Shown here: positions 1 through 6,006 of the stretch, one piece after another
How positions within the stretch are numbered: the stretch's first letter is position 1
How the letters are laid out: each line of letters begins with the position of its first letter
Origin: JADFOJ01 sp041580235
GTDB taxonomy: Bacteria > Planctomycetota > Phycisphaerae > Phycisphaerales > SM1A02
Reading direction: 5' to 3'
DNA length: 6,052 nt
Assembly (NCBI GenBank): GCA_041580235.1
Contig: JBFGEG010000143.1
Location: 1 to 6,052, forward strand
The notes under the pieces: model-generated
Seen by the model: only the letters and a program-made list of their open reading frames with translations
Told to the model about the DNA's origin: nothing
Database searches by the model: none
Translations under genes and position numbers: made by a program

Positions 1-10
1 GCTCGCGATG

Positions 11-33
11 AGCCTGCGTCCCTGGAACAGGCT
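11..33 (-). other. Modest inverted repeat downstream of the regulator gene
   Basis: AGCCTG (11-16) and CAGGCT (28-33) form a perfect 6-bp stem with an 11-nt loop, about 75 nt past the regulator stop codon. No T-run follows on either strand. It may be a weak transcript-end hairpin for the kinase-regulator operon, or chance in GC-rich DNA. No gene is supported in positions 1-108. Confidence 0.2.
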
Positions 34-80
34 TGCCCCAGTGCTGACTCACTTTCGATTGGATCGGGCTGCGCGGCGGA

Positions 81-108
81 TGGCTCATGGCTATTGGCTC
101 ATGGCCCT
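81..108. repeat. Imperfect heptamer tandem repeat (4 units) abutting the regulator stop codon
   Basis: Four consecutive 7-bp units read TGGCTCA, TGGCTAT, TGGCTCA, TGGCCCT on the plus strand (TGAGCCA/ATAGCCA on the minus strand). All share TGGC, and units 1 and 3 are identical. The block ends exactly next to the stop codon of the response regulator (109-111), so it would lie in the 3' untranslated part of its mRNA. Short heptamer repeats of this kind occur in intergenic regions of several bacterial groups and can expand or contract by slippage. No function can be assigned. Confidence 0.65.
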
Positions 109-750
109 TCAAAGCTCACCCAGCCCCTCGGCGATCGCGTAACGCACCAGCTCCACCCGATCGTGGATGCCGAGCTTCTTCAGGATCGACTTGCGGTGGT
201 TGTCGATCGTCATGGGGCTGCGGCACAGCCGCTCGGCGATCTGGGTGCGGGACATGCCGTTGGCGATCATCCGCAGGATCTGCTTCTCACGCTCCGTGAG
301 CAGCCCGAGCCGGGAGCTCTCCTGTTCCTGGCGGGCCATCACTTCGCGGCTGACCACCGAGTCCCCGTTGGCGACCTTGCGGATGCCCTCGATCACCTTG
401 TCGGGCGACTCGCCCTTGGTGAGATAGCCCCACGCGCCGGCGGCGAAGGCGCTGTCGAGGTACTTGTCCCGGACGTGAGCGCTGAGCAGGATGGTCCTGA
501 CGTCGGGGCAGCGGCGCCGCAGCTCGTAGATCGCCTCGAACACGTCGGCGCCGGGCATCTCGATGTCCATGAGGACAACAGTGGCCTCGGCCTCCCGGAC
601 GTGGGTGACGAGATCATCAGCAGTCTCCGCCCGGCCGGCGAACTCCATGTCCGGCTCGACCTCCAGCCGGGCTCGAAGCCCCGCCACGAGGAATGCGTGA
701 TCATCGACACAAAAGACGCGGATCGGTGATGTCTTTGTCGTGCTCTTCAT
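109..750 (-). CDS. NarL/FixJ-family response regulator (REC + LuxR-type HTH)
   Basis: This encodes a 213-residue cytoplasmic DNA-binding response regulator. A receiver domain fills residues about 10-125: the acidic pair D16-D17 follows strand 1, the phosphoacceptor is D62 in VVLMDIEMP, the switch residue is S90 in TILLSAH, and the conserved lysine is K112 in GYLTKGE. A LuxR/GerE helix-turn-helix fills residues about 150-213, opening with LTEREKQILRMIANG and with the recognition helix around SPMTIDNHRKSI. Length and layout are normal for the family. The ATG at 750 was chosen because it overlaps the stop codon of the upstream kinase (ATGA) and lies just before receiver strand 1; a longer frame starting at 840 would add about 30 residues without domain character and overlap the kinase more deeply. 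The nearest purine-rich stretch (GAGGT) is about 15 nt upstream, too far for a good Shine-Dalgarno site, so translation is probably coupled to the kinase. Its cognate kinase is almost certainly that neighbour. Target genes are unknown. Confidence 0.96.
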   Translation of the reverse strand: MKSTTKTSPIRVFCVDDHAFLVAGLRARLEVEPDMEFAGRAETADDLVTHVREAEATVVLMDIEMPGADVFEAIYELRRRCPDVRTILLSAHVRDKYLDSAFAAGAWGYLTKGESPDKVIEGIRKVANGDSVVSREVMARQEQESSRLGLLTEREKQILRMIANGMSRTQIAERLCRSPMTIDNHRKSILKKLGIHDRVELVRYAIAEGLGEL

Positions 751-3700
751 GATTGCACCGGTGTGACCTCGCATACGGCGGCCTTGATCGCCTCCAGGTT
801 GTTGACGTGCTGAACGACCACTGCGCCCAGAATGGTCCACGCGGTCCCGGCCGGACCCAGGGCGATGATCCGGCGATTGCGTCGGCCGGCCAGGAACGCC
901 CTGGCGTCCGCCTCATGCTCTTCGGTCGGCTCCGTGACCCAGATGTCACAATCCTTCGGCTCGCCGTCCGCAACCACCGTGACCAGGTACCCCATCGACT
1001 CCAGGATATTGGTGACCCACGCCGCGGTCCGCGGATCGGCCAGCGTCACCGCCGCCTGGACGCGGTCGCCGTTGCCGCCGCGGTGCGGCCCCGAAGCCGC
1101 GAGGGCGGACGGCTTCGCCTGCGGCAGCGTCAGGCAGACGGTCGTCGGACCCCCCGGCGCCGATGTGATGTCGATGGATCCGCGTGCCCGCCGAACCAGG
1201 CCGTGCACCAGCGAGAGGCCGAGACCCGTGGAGAGGCCCCTGGTCTTGGTGGTGAAGAACGGATCGAGGGCCCGTTGTCGCACCTGCTCGGACATGCCGG
1301 CGCCCTGGTCGGTCACGCCGATGCGCACGCACCCGGCGTTTCCGTTGGACTTCGCCCAGATCCGGACCTGGCCGCCGTCGGGCATGGACTCCGCCGCGTT
1401 CACGACCAGGTTCATCATGGCCTGCGTGAGCCGGTGCGGCGCCAGCGTCACCAGGGGCACGTTTTCGGGGATCGCCGCCTCGATGCTCACGGTATCGGGC
1501 AGGAGCTTGGTGATCAGAGGCTCCACATTGCGCCACCACACGGGCAGCGACGTGACGTCCACGGTGGCCGCTTCGCCATCGGGGTCGGCCGCGAACAGCC
1601 TCAGACCGTTGCAGAGGTGCTGGAGGTATTCCACCGAGTCACGCGACGACACGAGGAGATCCTTGAGCTCCGGCGGCACGCTGTTCCAATCCAGCGCGTC
1701 GAGCCGGCAACGGATGGGAAAGAGCACGTTGCTCATGTCGTGCCCGAGCCCGGCCGCCATCGTGCCCAGCGAGGCCAGCCGGTCCGCCACGAGGAGCCGC
1801 TCCTGCGACTCCTTCAGCTCCGCCTCGGCCTTCTTTCGCTGGATGGCGATGCCCGCGATGTTGGCAGCGGACGCGATGAACTCGAGGTCACTGTCACTCG
1901 GCCCCCGCGGCTCGCTGTAATAGATGGCGAAGGTCCCCAGCACCTCGCCGGACGAGGACATGATCGGCTCCGACCAGCACGCCCGGATGCCGGCGCGGCG
2001 GGCAATGTCCCGGTAGCCGGACCAGTACGGGTGGCTCATGACATCGGTCACGACCACGCGCCGGCCGGTGGCGGCGGCCGTCCCGCACGAGCCCACGCCA
2101 AGGCCGATCTCGAGGCCGTCGATCGCCTCGTTGTAGAACTCGGGCAGCCTCCGGGCAGCCCCGGTGGTCAGGTGCCGGCCGCTCTCGTCCAGGAGAAGGA
2201 TGGAGGAGATCATCCGGGGGTAGACCTCCTCGATGCCGTCGAGCAGCACCGACAGGATCTCAGTCAGGGGCGCTCCGCCGGCCAGCGCCTGCAGCACGCG
2301 GTTGCGACCCCGCTGGATGTTCTCGGCCCGGATGCGATCGGTGTTCTCGGTGATGAGCTGCTGGTTGGCGGCGACGAGCTCGCGCGTACGCTCCTGAACG
2401 CGTTGTTCAAGCTCTTCGTTGGCCTCCCGCAGCGCCTGCTCGGCGGCCTTCTGCTGCGTGATGTCCTGGGTCTCACCGACGAGATACAGCGGTCGGCCGG
2501 CGGCATCGCGGACGGCCGCCACGCTGGTCAGGGCCCAGAGCACCTTGCCGTCCCGCCTCAGGTATCGCTTCTCGATGGTGAAGTCGGTCCGATCACCGTC
2601 GAGCAGCTGCTGCACGTGCCGCTGCGAAATGTCAACGTCGTCGGGATGAGTGATGTCCCGGATCGCCATGCCGCCGCACAGCTGCTGCTCGCTGTAGCCG
2701 AGCATCTCGCAGAACGCGTGGTTTGCCTCCAGGAACGCCCCCCGCGGGTCAGCCAGCGCCATCCCCACCGCCGTGCCGTCGAAAGCGCTGCGGAACCTCT
2801 GCTCGCTCTCGCGGAGGGCCTCCTCGCCCGCTTTGCGCTCGGTGATGTCCCGCACGATGCCCGTGAAAAACGTCCCCTTGCCCGTCTTCCACGTGGTCAT
2901 GGACAGCTCGATGGGGAACTCCGTGCCGTCCTTGCGAAGACCGGTCACCTCCATCGTTCCGCCGGGGCGGGCCTTTCTCTTGGACGTTGTCGCCCCGGCC
3001 CGCGTCAGACCCGACTGGTGCGCATCCTGGAAGCGGGCGGGCATGATCATCCTGAGGGACTGCCCGAGAGCCTCTTCCGGCTCGTAGCCGAAGATCTCCT
3101 CTGACGCCTGGTTCCAGAGGACGATCCTCCCCTGCTCGTCGGCCACGATCACCGCATCGCTGGCCATGCCGATGACCGAGCGGAGCCGCTCCTCACGCTC
3201 CCGCAGCTCCTCCTCGTAGAGTTTGCGCTCGGTGATGTCGTGCGTGAGCCCGGCCATGCGGTACAGGTTGCCCTTCTCGTCGTGAATCGGAAAGGAGCGG
3301 TCACGCACCCACCGGATCGTGCCGTCGTCGCGGACAATCCGGAACTCCTCGTCGAAGCTGCCGCTCGCCGCCCCCCGCTCGAACGCGTCAAGCACACGCT
3401 CCCGGTCGTCCTCGTGAATGGCGTCCTGCCAGCTGGTGGGATCGTCATAGAGCTCCTGGCACGGGCGGCCCCAGATCGCCTCGTAGGCCGGACTCACGTA
3501 CTCGATGCCGCGCCCCTTGATCGGGGCCAGGGAGATCACCTCGTCGATGTTCTCAGCCACCCGGCGGAACCTCATCTCGCTCTCTCGAAGCTGCTGCTCA
3601 CCGAGCCTGCGATCGGTGATGTCGCGGGCCACCCACAGCACGCACGGATCGTCGGGGTCGCCGAAGGGGACCACGCGGGCCGAGAACCACTTGATCTGCT

Positions 3701-4598
3701 CGGCGATGGGCAGCTCGTACTCGCAGCTCTGCATGCGGCGGGTCTCCAAGGCCCGATCGATCACCGCCTGGACGTGGCCGGCTGCCGCCGCCGGCAGCAC
3801 CTCGTGGATCGACCGGCCGAGAATGTCGTCCACGGGGCCGATCAGCAGCTCCGGATCCGCCGTGTAAACATTGCGGTAGCGGCCCCCGGCGCTGAGAACG
3901 ATGATCAGATCCGGCACGGCCGTGAGCACCGATCGGAACCGCTCTTCGCTCGTGCGCAGGCTTTCCTCGGACTCCTTGTGCCGCGCGGCGTCGAGGCGGG
4001 CCCGGTTCAGCAGGAGAATGGAAAGGACGACGGTGCCCACGGAGAGAAACGCCAGGATGTTGAGTGACCGCCACTTACGGCCCAGCTCCGCAAAGATCCC
4101 GTCCATCTCGGCCCGCAGGGCGCCCACGGCGACGGCGAAGGCCTTGTGGGTCCGCTGGTGACCGCCCACGAACAGACCCCGCAGCTCGCGGTGAGCCGGA
4201 TCGTCGGGGCCCGCACTCGTCAGGCGAAGACCGGCCTCGTTGACGCCCACCAGCATCGACTCGACCGCATAGATCTGGCCGCGGGCAATCTCGGAGTACC
4301 GGCTCCGGTCACCGAGGCGAGCCAGCCGCTCGTCCACCCGCAAGAAGGTCGAACGCCACCGTTGCGAAGCCGGCTCCGCCGTGTCGCCGGCGGGCAGCAT
4401 GGCGACATTGTCGAGGTCGAACACGATACCCCGCAGGTCCTCGATCGCCGTCAGCACCTCGCCGTCGCGGGCGGCGTCGGCGCGAAGCGTCTGCACCGAG
4501 AAGGCCAGACTGATGCACCAGGCGCTGAAGGCCACGCCCAGAATCACCGCCAGCACGGGCAGAAAAAGCGAGCCGGTTGATCGGCGAGCCAGCTTCAT
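747..4598 (-). CDS. Membrane-bound multi-PAS/GAF sensor histidine kinase with receiver-like C-terminal tail
   Basis: This encodes a 1283-residue inner-membrane sensor kinase that would autophosphorylate and pass phosphate to the adjacent NarL-type regulator. Domains in order: TM1 about 10-34; periplasmic, mostly helical region 35-178; TM2 about 179-197; PAS1 221-329; PAS2 342-459; PAS3 471-590; PAS4 601-716, each ending in a DIT(E/D/Q)(R/Q) PAC motif; coiled coil 717-765; GAF 770-920 with a GSCGTAA motif; HisKA-like region from about 935 with H-box GLGHDMSN (H953, N957); HATPase_c 1038-1160 with N-box N1063/N1067, G1 box DQGAGM from D1097, F-box DPFFTTK and G2 box TGLGL. The catalytic boxes look intact. 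Residues 1176-1283 resemble a receiver domain without its acidic pocket. A GTG two codons upstream (4604) is an alternative start; ATG is preferred because GAGG lies 6 nt before it. The stop overlaps the regulator start. The ligand is unknown; PAS3 has some FixL-like residues. Confidence 0.95.
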   Translation of the reverse strand: MKLARRSTGSLFLPVLAVILGVAFSAWCISLAFSVQTLRADAARDGEVLTAIEDLRGIVFDLDNVAMLPAGDTAEPASQRWRSTFLRVDERLARLGDRSRYSEIARGQIYAVESMLVGVNEAGLRLTSAGPDDPAHRELRGLFVGGHQRTHKAFAVAVGALRAEMDGIFAELGRKWRSLNILAFLSVGTVVLSILLLNRARLDAARHKESEESLRTSEERFRSVLTAVPDLIIVLSAGGRYRNVYTADPELLIGPVDDILGRSIHEVLPAAAAGHVQAVIDRALETRRMQSCEYELPIAEQIKWFSARVVPFGDPDDPCVLWVARDITDRRLGEQQLRESEMRFRRVAENIDEVISLAPIKGRGIEYVSPAYEAIWGRPCQELYDDPTSWQDAIHEDDRERVLDAFERGAASGSFDEEFRIVRDDGTIRWVRDRSFPIHDEKGNLYRMAGLTHDITERKLYEEELREREERLRSVIGMASDAVIVADEQGRIVLWNQASEEIFGYEPEEALGQSLRMIMPARFQDAHQSGLTRAGATTSKRKARPGGTMEVTGLRKDGTEFPIELSMTTWKTGKGTFFTGIVRDITERKAGEEALRESEQRFRSAFDGTAVGMALADPRGAFLEANHAFCEMLGYSEQQLCGGMAIRDITHPDDVDISQRHVQQLLDGDRTDFTIEKRYLRRDGKVLWALTSVAAVRDAAGRPLYLVGETQDITQQKAAEQALREANEELEQRVQERTRELVAANQQLITENTDRIRAENIQRGRNRVLQALAGGAPLTEILSVLLDGIEEVYPRMISSILLLDESGRHLTTGAARRLPEFYNEAIDGLEIGLGVGSCGTAAATGRRVVVTDVMSHPYWSGYRDIARRAGIRACWSEPIMSSSGEVLGTFAIYYSEPRGPSDSDLEFIASAANIAGIAIQRKKAEAELKESQERLLVADRLASLGTMAAGLGHDMSNVLFPIRCRLDALDWNSVPPELKDLLVSSRDSVEYLQHLCNGLRLFAADPDGEAATVDVTSLPVWWRNVEPLITKLLPDTVSIEAAIPENVPLVTLAPHRLTQAMMNLVVNAAESMPDGGQVRIWAKSNGNAGCVRIGVTDQGAGMSEQVRQRALDPFFTTKTRGLSTGLGLSLVHGLVRRARGSIDITSAPGGPTTVCLTLPQAKPSALAASGPHRGGNGDRVQAAVTLADPRTAAWVTNILESMGYLVTVVADGEPKDCDIWVTEPTEEHEADARAFLAGRRNRRIIALGPAGTAWTILGAVVVQHVNNLEAIKAAVCEVTPVQS

Positions 4599-4652
4599 GG
4601 GCACCCTCGTCTCCCCCGGGCCTCGTCGCGGTTGCGGCCGTGCCCGTGCCTC

Positions 4653-4658
4653 ATTCTA
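4653..4658 (-). promoter_or_regulatory. Weak -10-like box upstream of the kinase
   Basis: In the gap between the TlpA-like gene and the kinase, the minus strand reads TAGAAT, one mismatch from TATAAT and about 55 nt before the kinase start. It sits in one of the few AT-richer spots of the gap. No matching -35 box is seen at 16-19 nt; that position is solid GC. This could be a kinase promoter downstream of the hairpin, or chance. Confidence 0.15.
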
Positions 4659-4671
4659 ACCCCCCTTACCG

Positions 4672-4691
4672 CCCGGCGCCCCGGCACCAGG
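4672..4691 (-). terminator. GC-rich hairpin just after the TlpA-like gene (terminator-like, no U-run)
   Basis: In the minus-strand transcript, about 12 nt after the TAA of the TlpA-like gene, CCUGGUGCC can pair with GGCGCCGGG across a GG; the innermost pairs would open into a small loop. Two of the nine pairs are G-U, so the fold is continuous in minus-strand RNA but would carry A-C mismatches in plus-strand RNA, which fits transcription from right to left. No U-run follows (the next bases are CGGUAAGG), so it is not a textbook intrinsic terminator. It could be an attenuating or 3'-stabilising hairpin that partly separates this gene from the kinase. Confidence 0.4.
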
Positions 4692-4703
4692 GATCCGCTT
4701 CAC

Positions 4704-5825
4704 TTACGGTGCCGCCCACCGCCGGCAGGCGAGCACGGGCCCGGTCTCCTGGGCCTTGTCCGCCGTCACGATCCGGGCCACCGTGTCCGCCTGGAGCCGC
4801 ATGGGATTGCCCTGCCAGCGAACGACTCCGTCGCTGCTCATGATGATCGCATGGGGGATGGCCGTCACCCTCATCGCCCGCGTCATCCGGCCGCCCGGAT
4901 CCAGCGCGAGGGCGTATCGGAAGTCGTTGAGCTTGTACCGCTGTACGCCGCGGTTGAAGTCGGCGGGGCTCTCATCGGACAGGCCGATGACCACCAGGTC
5001 CTCGTGGAACCGCTCCGCGAGCTCGTTGAGATGCCCGATGGACATGCGGCAGGGCGCGCACCACGTCGCCCACAGGTCGATCATCACCACCTTGCCCGCC
5101 AGGTCGGGCCGGCCGTCGAGCCAGTTCCACTGGTTGACACGCATCGCGGGTGCCCGGCGGCCGCGTACGTCCACCGCCCGCTGGACGCGGGTCGTCGTGG
5201 GCGGGAAGTCCGGCGCCGTCTCCGCCGTCTCTGCGGGGCGAAGCTCCGGGGCGGAGTTGGGGTCGCAGGGCTCACTCAGCAGCTGAAGCGCCGCCTTCTT
5301 GAGGCCGCGCTGGTTGAGCCCGGCGTAGCGGACGACGCCGTTGCGATCGATCACGACGTTGACGGGACGCTCGTACACGCCCAGCGCGTCGCAGAAGGCT
5401 CCCTTGACGTCCACGATGACCGGCAGATCGATCGGCCGCCGGTCGAGAAAGGCGCCGGCGTTGGCCGCCCCCTCCGGGGTATGCAGCGCGATGAGCGTCA
5501 GGTCGGGAAGGTCACCGAGCGTCTGCGCCGCCCGGCTTGCCCAGTTGCGGCCCGCCGCCGTGCGGCTCGTCCACGACTGGATCACGACCACGTCGCCCCG
5601 GAGGTCCTTCCATGTCAGCGGGTCGCTGTTGAACCACAGCAGGTCCTCGCGAAACGCCGGGGGGGCGAAGCCGATGCCGCGCTCCATGCATGATCGGAGG
5701 TCGGCGTCGAGCCGGTCGAGCCACGCGGGTTCGGGCTCCTTGACGTCCCGCGGCTCCAGCGCCATCGCCATCGAAGAAACCAGGATCAACGTCGAAGCGC
5801 ACAAGCCGTGAGACGGGTGGATCAC
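4704..5825 (-). CDS. Exported tandem thioredoxin-fold protein, TlpA/ResA-like
   Basis: This encodes a probable extracytoplasmic thiol-disulfide oxidoreductase of about 373 residues. A hydrophobic stretch (residues 8-22) ends in an AMA-like signal peptidase site before LEP; the n-region has His but no Lys or Arg, so the signal is imperfect. Domain 1 (about 52-185) has a thioredoxin/AhpC-TSA-like pattern: VVVIQSW, then TSRTA where the redox CxxC is expected (W85-A90), and a probable cis-Pro at P154. A Pro/Ala/Thr-rich linker (186-224) leads to domain 2 (225-354), a classic TlpA/ResA domain with active site WCAPC (C256, C259) in VVMIDLWATWCAPCRMS and cis-Pro P324 in AIPHAI. Domain 2 should be the redox-active one; domain 1 may be structural or bind a partner. 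GTG 5825 was chosen because GGAGG lies 9 nt upstream; the ATG at 5834 directly touches that site. The substrate is unknown: cytochrome c maturation or periplasmic thiol reduction are family roles, not shown here. A link to the downstream two-component pair is not evident. Confidence 0.9.
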   Translation of the reverse strand: MIHPSHGLCASTLILVSSMAMALEPRDVKEPEPAWLDRLDADLRSCMERGIGFAPPAFREDLLWFNSDPLTWKDLRGDVVVIQSWTSRTAAGRNWASRAAQTLGDLPDLTLIALHTPEGAANAGAFLDRRPIDLPVIVDVKGAFCDALGVYERPVNVVIDRNGVVRYAGLNQRGLKKAALQLLSEPCDPNSAPELRPAETAETAPDFPPTTTRVQRAVDVRGRRAPAMRVNQWNWLDGRPDLAGKVVMIDLWATWCAPCRMSIGHLNELAERFHEDLVVIGLSDESPADFNRGVQRYKLNDFRYALALDPGGRMTRAMRVTAIPHAIIMSSDGVVRWQGNPMRLQADTVARIVTADKAQETGPVLACRRWAAP

Positions 5826-5834
5826 GGTGATCAT

Positions 5835-5839
5835 CCTCC
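5835..5839 (-). promoter_or_regulatory. Ribosome binding site deciding the start of the TlpA-like gene
   Basis: On the minus strand the sequence reads GGAGG immediately followed by ATGATCACCGTG. The GGAGG core has zero spacing to the ATG at 5834, which is not usable for normal initiation, but lies 9 nt before the in-frame GTG at 5825. This favours GTG as the true start. It is the strongest Shine-Dalgarno-like motif in the window. Confidence 0.6.
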
Positions 5840-5870
5840 AGGCCGATGAGAAAGGTGGGATGCCACCCTC

Positions 5871-5890
5871 ATTATGGTCGCTGCGCGACC
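5871..5890 (-). promoter_or_regulatory. Small perfect hairpin abutting a -10-like CATAAT, upstream of the TlpA-like gene
   Basis: Positions 5876-5890 form a perfect 6-bp inverted repeat, GGTCGC-TGC-GCGACC. Read on the minus strand it runs directly into CATAAT (5871-5876), a -10-like hexamer about 45 nt before the proposed start. At 17-18 nt upstream only a poor -35 match (TTCGCC) is seen. The dyad could be an operator or just a GC palindrome; the promoter call is weak. Confidence 0.2.
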
Positions 5891-5920
5891 CCGGGGCGAA
5901 TCACTTTTTGGGTGTTTAGA

Positions 5921-5966
5921 GCGCTCCGTACGGCCCTCCGGGCCGACACTCGCTCTCGTACGACCC
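5921..5966. repeat. 46-bp direct repeat, copy 1
   Basis: This 46-bp unit begins GCGCTCCGTACGG and ends CTCGTACGACCC. It recurs at 6007-6052 with a single difference (T at 5937, A at 6023), giving a period of 86 bp. Inside it, CGGCCC (5931-5936) and GGGCCG (5940-5945) form a perfect hairpin with a 3-nt loop, and the only difference between copies falls in that loop. Two CGTACG palindromes (5927-5932 and 5957-5962) flank the hairpin. The period is not a multiple of three, which argues against a protein repeat. Function is unknown; an intergenic structured repeat or a protein-binding array is possible. Confidence 0.85.
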
Positions 5967-5987
5967 GGCGGATTCAACCACCGGGTC
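5962..5987. other. Inverted repeat at the junction of repeat copy 1 and the spacer
   Basis: GACCCGG (5962-5968) is matched by CCGGGTC (5981-5987). After one c/a mismatch, two further GG/CC pairs leave a 6-nt loop, ATTCAA. The left arm starts inside the 46-bp repeat and the right arm lies in the spacer. No T-run follows on either strand, so it is not a standard terminator. It could recur beyond the window, since copy 2 ends with the same GACCC. Confidence 0.5.
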
Positions 5988-6006
5988 TGAGCGGACGCAC
6001 AATGAC

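Noticed and set aside
94..729. Plus-strand open frame opposite the response regulator (211 codons)
   Set aside because: It mirrors the receiver and HTH coding sequence and has no independent domain signal.
751..840. N-terminal extension of the response regulator to an upstream ATG at 840
   Set aside because: The extra 30 residues lack domain character and would overlap the kinase by 94 nt; the ATGA overlap start at 750 sits right before receiver strand 1.
753..3104. Very long open frame on the plus strand opposite the kinase gene (783 codons)
   Set aside because: It is the antisense of a clearly real multi-domain kinase in GC-rich DNA, where stop codons are rare in antisense frames. Its translation is rich in R, H, G and P and shows no domain.
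4632..5693. Long plus-strand open frame opposite the TlpA-like gene (353 codons)
   Set aside because: The minus strand holds a recognisable thioredoxin gene with WCAPC and fold-consistent motifs; the plus frame shows only a GC-driven composition and no motif.
5889..5908. Plus-strand intrinsic terminator (CCCCGGGG followed by a short T-run)
   Set aside because: The CCCCGGGG palindrome leaves no loop, the T-run is short and displaced by about 6 nt, and no plus-strand gene ends here.
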